From contig RFJG01000037.1 in assembly GCA_003694965.1 (NCBI GenBank), positions 1 through 11,825 of the forward strand: 11,825 bases of DNA, given 5' to 3'. This DNA comes from Methanobacteriota archaeon (lineage in GTDB: Archaea > Micrarchaeota > Micrarchaeia > Anstonellales > J096). Below the pieces are notes generated by a model. It was not told where the DNA came from. It saw only the letters and a program-made list of their open reading frames with translations, and searched no databases. A program made the translations under genes and the position numbers. Positions 6,391 to 11,825 of this stretch are shown one piece after another. Every line of letters starts with the position of its first letter. Position 1 is the stretch's first letter.

Positions 6391-7765
6391 TTTTTTGCCC
6401 TCCAAAATAATTTGAGAACCTCTCAATATCGTCCTCCCCCAAGTACTCACCCGTCTGCACCTCTATTATCTCTACAGCCTCGTTGTAAGGATTTTCTATT
6501 CTGTGTATTGTCTCTTTTGGAACATAGTAGCTCTCATCCACAGCCAACTCCTTAACCTCCTCTCCAACTCTTACTCTCGCCCTTCCTTTTACAACTACCC
6601 AGTGCTCTGCCCTTTTTCTATGCTTCTGCAATGAGATGCTTTTACCTGGCATTACGACGATCTTCTTAACCTTATATCCAAGGCCCTCTTCTAAGACAGT
6701 GTAGTTCCCCCAAGGCCTGTATACTGTTGGCGGTATATCGGCCCTGCTATCTCCTTCTTTCCTAAGTTCTTCAACTACTTTCTTTACTTCTTCTGCCCTA
6801 TTCCTATTGGCAACTAGGAGGACATCCCTGTCATCAACAACAACCACGTCGCTCAAGCCAAGGGTTATTATGAGCCTTTTCCCAATTAGGAGCGAGTCCT
6901 TCGTGTCCTTGCTTTTCACATTGCCTATATATGCATTACCATTCTTCTTCAATATCTCATACAATGAGTTGAAATTCCCCACATCACTCCAAGAGCAGTT
7001 TACTGCCATAACCTTGGCTTTCTTTGTCTTTTCCATTATCGCATAATCTATTGAGTTTGCCTCAACGCCATCATAAAACTCCTCAACCCCCTTCCCATAT
7101 TTTTCCAAGATATGTGGGTCATAGCCTTTGCTCTCTTCTATGAAAGTATCCTTGCTGAATAGGAACATCCCGGAGTTCCAATAACCTCCTTCTTCTATCA
7201 ATTTTTCCGCAACTTCTCTCTCTGGTTTTTCCCTGAATTCCTTGACACAATATAGCCCTTCTTTTTCCTTCTCTCCCCTGACTATGTAGCCATAGCCCGT
7301 GTGGGCATGTGTTGGTACTATGCCAAACAACACAATACCTTCTCTACATTCCTTTTTGGCTCTCTCCACTGCTTCAATTAAGGCATGTGTGTTACCTATG
7401 TAATGGTCGGAAGGCATAACGAGTATCTCATCCTCCTTACTTTCCATAACCCCATAGAATATTGCTGGAAATGTATTCTTAGCACTAGGCTCTATTAAGA
7501 ACCTAATCCCATTGCCCACCTTCTTCCCTATCTCCAAGGCCTGGTTCTTTGCCAAGAACTCCTGCTCTTTTGATGTTACTACTGTTATGCTATGTGAGAA
7601 TTTTGAGGCACGCTCAAGAGTTAGCTGGTAGAGCGACTTTCTTTCTCCTTTTTCTCCGCCTTCTCCATCTCCCCCAAAAAGTTTTATGAATTGCTTAGGC
7701 ATTAGTTTCCTACTTAGGGGGTAGAGCCTCGTACCACTACCTCCCGCTAACACTATTGTTTCCAT
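6383..7765 (-). CDS. manC: Bifunctional mannose-6-phosphate isomerase/mannose-1-phosphate guanylyltransferase
   Basis: The 460-residue two-domain enzyme makes GDP-mannose from GTP and mannose 1-phosphate and also interconverts fructose 6- and mannose 6-phosphate. The nucleotidyltransferase domain (1 to about 340) opens with LAGGSGTRLYPLSR (6-19) and MPKQF, and continues with EFREKP (176-181), YWNSGMF (195-201) and WSDVGNF (259-265). The C-terminal cupin isomerase domain starts at YRPWGNY (349-355) and keeps the metal-binding LQKHRKRAEHW (379-389; H382, E387, H388) and H421. The type II fusion length is normal. An extra Gly/Glu/Lys-rich loop (about 31-43), coded by GGAGAA-like repeats, interrupts the usual KLFG-to-SLYQLTLER segment. 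It is first in a minus-strand cluster, with only 47 bp to the divergent topoisomerase gene. With the next gene it covers fructose 6-phosphate to GDP-mannose. Confidence 0.94.
   Translation of the reverse strand: METIVLAGGSGTRLYPLSRKLMPKQFIKLFGGDGEGGEKGERKSLYQLTLERASKFSHSITVVTSKEQEFLAKNQALEIGKKVGNGIRFLIEPSAKNTFPAIFYGVMESKEDEILVMPSDHYIGNTHALIEAVERAKKECREGIVLFGIVPTHAHTGYGYIVRGEKEKEGLYCVKEFREKPEREVAEKLIEEGGYWNSGMFLFSKDTFIEESKGYDPHILEKYGKGVEEFYDGVEANSIDYAIMEKTKKAKVMAVNCSWSDVGNFNSLYEILKKNGNAYIGNVKSKDTKDSLLIGKRLIITLGLSDVVVVDDRDVLLVANRNRAEEVKKVVEELRKEGDSRADIPPTVYRPWGNYTVLEEGLGYKVKKIVVMPGKSISLQKHRKRAEHWVVVKGRARVRVGEEVKELAVDESYYVPKETIHRIENPYNEAVEIIEVQTGEYLGEDDIERFSNYFGGQKNE
6398..6403 (-). promoter_or_regulatory. 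Ribosome-binding site deciding the phosphohexomutase start
   Basis: GGAGGG on the minus strand lies 7 nt before the ATG at 6390, inside the last codons of the upstream gene. It favours this start over the in-frame ATG at 6450. Confidence 0.8.
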
Positions 7766-7780
7766 CTCAATCCCAACAGA

Positions 7781-7788
7781 TTTATAAG
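7781..7788 (+). promoter_or_regulatory. TATA box for the topoisomerase VI gene cluster
   Basis: TTTATAAG has its centre about 28 nt before the topoisomerase VI-B ATG. No ribosome-binding motif precedes that ATG (the leader side reads TTAACATTACAGC), so a leaderless transcript starting near 7811-7813 fits well. Confidence 0.65.
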
Positions 7789-7795
7789 CTGAACC

Positions 7796-7803
7796 TTTAT
7801 TAA
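7796..7803 (-). promoter_or_regulatory. Candidate TATA element for the GDP-mannose gene cluster
   Basis: On the minus strand TTAATAAA is centred about 34 nt before the ATG at 7765, predicting a transcript start near 7772 and a leader of about 7 nt. TTATAAA further in (7781-7787) is too close to the start for this direction. The two opposing promoters interleave within 47 bp. Confidence 0.45.
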
Positions 7804-7812
7804 CATTACAGC

Positions 7813-9333
7813 ATGGCCTTGGAACAGAATTTCAAAGAGTACTCTGTGGCAGAGTTCTTCAAGAAAAACAAGCAGATGCTCGGCTTCTCTGGAAAAACAA
7901 GGAGCCTAACAACTATCATCCACGAGTATGTAACTAATAGTTTAGATGCTTGCGAGGAGCACAACATACTCCCTAACATAAGGGTTGAATTGGATGAGGT
8001 TGGGGATAGCAAGTATAAAGTCGTTGTTGCTGACAATGGACCTGGCTTGCCATTATCTCTTATCGGCAAGGCATTGGGCCAGATGCTCGCAGGAACGAAA
8101 TTCCACAGGCACGTTCAGCAGAGAGGCCAACAAGGTATAGGCGCTGCTGGCTGTACTATGTATGCTGTGCTAACAACAGGGAAGCCCGTCCATGTAATAA
8201 CTGGCTATAAGAACAAGATGGTTAGTTGTGACATATCCATAGATTTCAAGACAAACAAGCCAAAAATAGAGAATGTTGTTGAGAGCGATAGCGATTTCCA
8301 TGGCATAATAATAGAGGCAGAGTTCGGCGATGTCAAGTTTGACAAGGGCCAATATGGAGCCCTGGAATACATAAGGAGGAGCGCAATAGCCAACCCCCAC
8401 TTATCAATTAGCCTAAAAACACCCGACGGCAACTTAGTCTCATTTACGAGGACAGTTGATAAGCTTCCTAGGAAGCCTAAGGAAATACCTCCACATCCTC
8501 TTGGCATAAAATCGCACGACATGCTTGAAATAGCACATAGTAGCAGGATGCCTAAACTCTCCCAATGCTTAACAACTGACTTGTCAAGGTTCTCTGCAGA
8601 TAAGGTAAAACAACTCAAGGACATGCTCCCAGATATTGATTTTTCCATCCCTCCAAAACAGCTCACGTGGTCGCAAGCAGAGGAACTTGTTAAGGCATTC
8701 AAGAGGCTTAAGTGGATAGCTCCTAGGACCGACATACTTAGTCCCATAGGCAAGGAGCAAATAACTAAGAGCCTTTCTGCCATTCTCAACCCAGAGGTCC
8801 TTTCTGTTGCTGAGAGGCCACCCAAGGTATTGCACGGAGGAATACCCTATCAAGTAGAGGCTGCTGTTGCTTATGGCGGAGGCATAAAGAGCAAGGGCGA
8901 GATAATGAGGTTTGCCAATAGGGCACCACTTTTGTTCGATACAGCAGCTTGTGCCATAACACAGGTGGCTAAGGCAATAGATTGGAAGAGGTACAATCTC
9001 AATGGATTGGACAACGACCCTCTCGTAGTCCTTGTCAATGTATCTAGCACGTATGTGCCATATACTGGAGCTGGGAAGCAAGCGATATCTGCCGAGGAGG
9101 GCTTGGTTGATGAGATCAAGAATGCCATACAGGAAGCTGCTAGAGGGGTCAAGAACCACATAAGGCAGAAGAAGAAAGCCTCAGAGATAGAGAAGAAGAG
9201 GAAGGCATTTCTCCGCTATGTGGAGCAGCTCTCTACGGATTTATCTTACTTGGCTAATGAGGACGCTTCAGTTATAAAAACTGGCATACAAAAAATAATA
9301 GATGAGAAGTTTGGAGGTGGCCTAAATGCCTGA
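7813..9333 (+). CDS. top6B: DNA topoisomerase VI subunit B
   Basis: The 506-residue ATPase subunit of the type IIB topoisomerase dimerises on ATP binding and drives strand passage through the A-subunit gate. The GHKL fold shows the N box in HEYVTNSLDACEE (37-49; E38, N42), the G1 box VADNGPG (72-78) and the glycine-rich lid RGQQGIG (104-110). After it, TTGKP (121-125) is a family signature. A helix-2-turn-helix domain is expected around 235-300. The transducer domain contains RFANRAPLLF (366-375) and the switch-lysine region STYVPYTGAGKQAI (412-425, K422). The C terminus is helical and Lys-rich (about 445-500). The N box reads HEYVTN where many homologues have KELVEN, but catalytic Glu and Asn are kept. 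Length is close to the usual 500-550. It overlaps the A-subunit gene by 8 nt. Confidence 0.97.
   Translation: MALEQNFKEYSVAEFFKKNKQMLGFSGKTRSLTTIIHEYVTNSLDACEEHNILPNIRVELDEVGDSKYKVVVADNGPGLPLSLIGKALGQMLAGTKFHRHVQQRGQQGIGAAGCTMYAVLTTGKPVHVITGYKNKMVSCDISIDFKTNKPKIENVVESDSDFHGIIIEAEFGDVKFDKGQYGALEYIRRSAIANPHLSISLKTPDGNLVSFTRTVDKLPRKPKEIPPHPLGIKSHDMLEIAHSSRMPKLSQCLTTDLSRFSADKVKQLKDMLPDIDFSIPPKQLTWSQAEELVKAFKRLKWIAPRTDILSPIGKEQITKSLSAILNPEVLSVAERPPKVLHGGIPYQVEAAVAYGGGIKSKGEIMRFANRAPLLFDTAACAITQVAKAIDWKRYNLNGLDNDPLVVLVNVSSTYVPYTGAGKQAISAEEGLVDEIKNAIQEAARGVKNHIRQKKKASEIEKKRKAFLRYVEQLSTDLSYLANEDASVIKTGIQKIIDEKFGGGLNA
9313..9320 (+). promoter_or_regulatory. Strong ribosome-binding site for topoisomerase VI-A
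   Basis: GGAGGTGG lies 5 nt before the ATG at 9326 and inside the last codons of the B-subunit gene. It fixes the A-subunit start and suggests coupled synthesis of the two subunits. Confidence 0.85.
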
Positions 9334-10480
9334 AAAAGACAGCAAAGGTAACGAGGGAAACAAGGGCTATAACAATGCCACAGAAGGAGACAAAGATGCA
9401 TATGAAAAGCTAACCAACATGGGCAAGAGGATGGTTGGAGAAATTAAGGAGGGAATGAGCCCCACATTTATAACTGCAATAAGGTCGAGGAGCAACATCT
9501 TCGTTGATGAAAAAAAGGGCTTCCTAAAACTTGGAGACAAGAGAGAGACGAGAAGATTTCTCAACCTAAGCCAGGCAAAGACTTTCATGCAGACAATAGC
9601 AGTTGCTAATAAAACAAAGCAGTTCATAGAGCAGGGCCTCCATACAAGTATCAGGGGTCTCTACTACCAACTCAAGTTCACTCTTGGAGAGGACCTTGAT
9701 GAGAACATGTTTGAGGAGCAGACAGAGAGCAACGCCCTCATAGAAGACTTGGAGGCATCCCTTGCCATAAAAAGAGAGGACCTCCACCTCACAACAGATA
9801 GGAAAGGAGTCCTAGCAGGGCCTATCAAGATAGTTGACAGGTTTGGCGGGGATGAGATAACGATAGATGGCCAGAAGCAGGGAAGGAGTGGTTGGATGAT
9901 ACCGTCTGATGTTGACAATGGCATGGAGATAGAGAGCGTTGATGCCAACTATGTCCTTGTTGTTGAGAAAGATGCTCTTTGGCAGAGGCTCAATGAGGAC
10001 AAGTTTTGGAAAAAAGAGAAGGCCATAATAATAACGCCCAAGGGCCAGAGTTCAAGAGGCACTAGGAGATTGTTAAGAAAGTTGGCAGACCTTGGCTTAC
10101 CAATCTACTGTTTTATGGATGCTGATGCTTGGGGATGGTATATATACTGGACAATAAAGACGGGCTCCATGAACCTTGCTTACCTTGGACAGGATTTTAC
10201 TGTTCCAGAGGCCCGCTTTGTAGGAGTCACTATGAGCGACATAAAGACATATGATTTCCTCCAAAAATTGACCATAAAAGCAAAAGATGTTGACATAAAA
10301 AGAGCCAACGATATGATGAACTACCCGTGGATAAAAAAGCATGAGGAATGGGTAAGAGAGCTGAAACTTGTCCTAAAGACAAAGAAGAAACTAGAACAGG
10401 ATGCTCTCCAAGGACCCCGTCTTACATTTGTTGGAGAGTACTTGAGAGAAAAGATAGGGAATGGTGATGTGTTACCATGA
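9326..10480 (+). CDS. top6A: DNA topoisomerase VI subunit A (Spo11-like)
   Basis: The 384-residue subunit cuts both DNA strands and stays bound through a tyrosine; with subunit B it relaxes and decatenates DNA. The winged-helix (5Y-CAP) domain carries TSIRGLYYQLK (107-117); by analogy with Spo11 the second tyrosine, Y114, should be catalytic. The Toprim domain has VVEKDA (212-217, E214), the PKGQSSRGTRR loop (238-248) and MDADAWG (264-270, D265 and D267), giving the acidic metal triad. The family usually has D-G-D-P-[WY]-G here, so the proline and glycine changes are local oddities. Residues 1-28 are a polar, low-complexity tail rich in Lys, Glu, Asn and Gly, a normal place for variation. The start is fixed by GGAGGTGG. 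The stop overlaps the next gene as ATGA. Confidence 0.97.
   Translation: MPEKDSKGNEGNKGYNNATEGDKDAYEKLTNMGKRMVGEIKEGMSPTFITAIRSRSNIFVDEKKGFLKLGDKRETRRFLNLSQAKTFMQTIAVANKTKQFIEQGLHTSIRGLYYQLKFTLGEDLDENMFEEQTESNALIEDLEASLAIKREDLHLTTDRKGVLAGPIKIVDRFGGDEITIDGQKQGRSGWMIPSDVDNGMEIESVDANYVLVVEKDALWQRLNEDKFWKKEKAIIITPKGQSSRGTRRLLRKLADLGLPIYCFMDADAWGWYIYWTIKTGSMNLAYLGQDFTVPEARFVGVTMSDIKTYDFLQKLTIKAKDVDIKRANDMMNYPWIKKHEEWVRELKLVLKTKKKLEQDALQGPRLTFVGEYLREKIGNGDVLP
10463..10468 (+). promoter_or_regulatory. Ribosome-binding site for the unknown gene after topoisomerase VI-A
   Basis: GGTGAT, a good match to the archaeal 16S rRNA 3' end complement, lies 8 nt before the ATG at 10477 and inside the A-subunit gene. 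With the ATGA overlap it supports translational coupling. Confidence 0.7.
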
Positions 10481-11502
10481 AAGAGATACATGATTATTTC
10501 TCTATGCCCAGTGTTGCTCTTGCTCGACACGTCTTAGAGGATGTTTTACCTAATGATAAGCCTCTAGATGAGTTGAGGGCTTACAAGAGGGAGATGCTGA
10601 GAAGGAATTTCCACGCCCCTCTTACTTTCATATCAAGGAAAGCCAATAAGAAAGAAGAGAAAGAAGACAATGCGGATGAAGCAGCTGACATAAGGAAGCA
10701 GAAGAAAATCTTTATGGAGATAGCATCGTTGAAGAAGACAGCTCTTTCTATGACTACTCTCTACATATATGCGGAGAAGCTCAAGGAAAAGCTCAACAAT
10801 AGGGAGCTAGCAAATTATGTTCCAAAAGCAGGCTCCTATGTCGATTTGTTGGCCACTTTACGTTATAATGCGGTTTTGGCATTCAAGGACATATACACTG
10901 TGTTGTCTTCTTTTGGGGAGATGCTTTCTGTTGAGTACTGCATCGTTGATGACAACGGCCTACATTACATAACAAGTAGGGCATATGCTGACAAGCTATC
11001 CCTAAAAATAAAGAAGAGCAAGATGAAGCGCTATGTAAGGCCTCTCATAAGGAGCCCCTATGTAAGGAAGATACTCATAGCTACTTCCCTTTCTTACTCA
11101 CAACATATGTTGGAGTCGTCATTCCAAGAAAACGACGGGGAACTCTCCACTTATAACAACATACTGCATAAGTATGGCATAAGGGGCTACTCCCGCATAG
11201 ATGCCAAAGAAGGCTTTGACAAATTAAAACAAGAGCTGGTTGATAATGGTTTCGCATCTTTCATAGAGGGTTCATTCACGACAAGAGAGGATATAGTTGG
11301 GAAGATAACAGCGAGGAGGAGCTTTTTCCACAACCGCATCAAGGAACTTGCTTCTAAGGCAATAGCGGATGAGATAGAAAAAGCTCTCAATGGTGGCAAC
11401 AGGATACCCACAATGGCCAGGAACCCATCTACCGAACAGTTAAAAGTCTTGCCATACTTAGATCCTTCTAAGGAAGTATTACAGAGGAATGAGCAATCAT
11501 GA
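10477..11502 (+). CDS. Uncharacterised 341-residue protein translationally coupled to topoisomerase VI
   Basis: I do not recognise the family. The reading frame is certainly real: it has an ATGA overlap at each end, a good GGTGAT site, and the codon use of its neighbours. The product is soluble, with no signal peptide or membrane helix, a single cysteine (C155), and a high content of Lys/Arg and Glu. Visible parts are a helical N terminus with LRAYKREMLRRNF (33-45), a very charged stretch (about 54-77) that may be a linker or coiled-coil edge, a helical middle (about 78-150), a possible beta segment SVEYCIVDDNGLHYI (151-165), a basic patch KIKKSKMKRYVRPLIR (177-192), and a C-terminal helical basic region (275-304) followed by a proline-containing tail. 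There is no Walker, zinc-ribbon, HTH or nuclease motif I can defend. Context suggests a DNA-linked role beside topoisomerase VI, but this is inference. Confidence 0.85.
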   Translation: MKEIHDYFSMPSVALARHVLEDVLPNDKPLDELRAYKREMLRRNFHAPLTFISRKANKKEEKEDNADEAADIRKQKKIFMEIASLKKTALSMTTLYIYAEKLKEKLNNRELANYVPKAGSYVDLLATLRYNAVLAFKDIYTVLSSFGEMLSVEYCIVDDNGLHYITSRAYADKLSLKIKKSKMKRYVRPLIRSPYVRKILIATSLSYSQHMLESSFQENDGELSTYNNILHKYGIRGYSRIDAKEGFDKLKQELVDNGFASFIEGSFTTREDIVGKITARRSFFHNRIKELASKAIADEIEKALNGGNRIPTMARNPSTEQLKVLPYLDPSKEVLQRNEQS

Positions 11503-11825
11503 TAGAACTTAACTTAGTATCTCCTTTCATCTCTATATTAGCTGTACTATTCCCAGGTATGTTGGCATCTCTTGCTCTTTTCAAGGACAGGATAGTTGTA
11601 GAGAGGCTTGCTTTGGGAGCTTTTGTCTCTTATGTTGCCTTCCAGCTATTGGGAGCCTTTACTCTTTTTGTGGGCATTCCATTCTCCACTACTCTTGTAT
11701 ATGTGTTGCTTCTCTTGATATTTGCCATAGCTGTGTTTCTGGCTTACAAGCAAGGCATAGCTATTGACTTGGAAAAGGAGAAGAACAGCCTACTCTATAC
11801 TATAACCATATTACTTGTCTTATAC
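11499..11825 (+). CDS. Multi-pass membrane protein, N-terminal part (runs off right edge)
   Basis: The first 109 codons begin with an ATG that overlaps the previous stop as ATGA. Hydrophobic segments at about 8-28, 36-60 and 65-83, and another starting near 98, predict at least four membrane helices, with short charged loops (FKDRIVVER at 28-36; DLEKEKN at 90-96). The pattern of a proline-glycine in the first helix (LFPG, 17-20) followed by a charged turn and ERLALGAFVS (35-44) recalls the N termini of archaeal DUF1616-type and large GT-C-like membrane proteins. That likeness is only by eye. No catalytic motif is in view, so the function is open. It is the fourth gene of the topoisomerase VI run. 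Confidence 0.75.
   Translation, partial: MIELNLVSPFISILAVLFPGMLASLALFKDRIVVERLALGAFVSYVAFQLLGAFTLFVGIPFSTTLVYVLLLLIFAIAVFLAYKQGIAIDLEKEKNSLLYTITILLVLY

Noticed and set aside
6391..6450. 20-residue N-terminal extension of the phosphohexomutase
   Set aside because: It is encoded inside the cupin domain end of the upstream gene and lacks a ribosome-binding site; GGAGGG fits the ATG at 6390.
8205..8825. Long minus-strand open frame of about 206 codons inside the topoisomerase VI-B gene
   Set aside because: It is wholly antisense to a gene with unmistakable motifs, has no family features and arises from codon bias of the real frame. The same holds for the minus-strand frame at 8584-9159.
1..11825. 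CRISPR arrays, insertion sequences, tRNA or rRNA genes, defence systems
   Set aside because: No regularly spaced repeats, transposase motifs, terminal inverted repeats or tRNA-like folds were seen, and coding density leaves almost no space for them.

Overview
The window is archaeal chromosome. The evidence is an Orc1/Cdc6 initiator, the archaeal cell-division protein SepF, a tail-anchored Sec61-beta subunit, both subunits of DNA topoisomerase VI, TATA-type promoters placed for leaderless or short-leader mRNAs, and arginine and isoleucine codons strongly biased to AGG/AGA and ATA. Gene packing is very tight, with ATGA and 8-nt overlaps, which would suit a small-genome lineage. I cannot name the phylum from sequence alone. 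A euryarchaeal or DPANN (for example Micrarchaeota-like) origin is a guess. No mobile element, CRISPR array, tRNA or rRNA is visible, and base and codon use look uniform across the window.

Layout. (1) 1-435, minus strand: the 5' part of an orc1/cdc6 initiator gene running off the left edge. (2) 436-596: a divergent intergenic region with two short tandem repeats and TATA-like elements, a candidate regulatory or origin-proximal region. (3) 597-1921, plus strand: sepF, a 55-residue Sec61-beta/SecG protein and a TatD-family metal hydrolase. (4) 1911-7765, minus strand: a four-gene cluster, read from right to left as bifunctional mannose-6-phosphate isomerase/GDP-mannose pyrophosphorylase, phosphomanno/phosphoglucomutase, a P2-type Ca2+-ATPase, and a HemK/PrmC-like methyltransferase with two altered key residues. 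Its 3' end overlaps tatD convergently by 11 bp. (5) 7766-7812: a 47-bp divergent promoter region. (6) 7813-11825, plus strand: topoisomerase VI B, topoisomerase VI A, a 341-residue protein I do not recognise, and the start of a multi-pass membrane protein cut by the right edge. Each of these four genes overlaps the next.

How the parts fit. The first two blocks place replication initiation next to cell division and secretion. The minus-strand cluster supplies GDP-mannose, the usual donor for archaeal surface glycans and N-glycosylation, together with a calcium-type export pump. The right block relaxes and decatenates DNA through topoisomerase VI, and its third gene is translationally coupled to the A subunit. 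That unknown gene is the best candidate here for something undescribed. The rest is mostly recognisable housekeeping with some unusual details.
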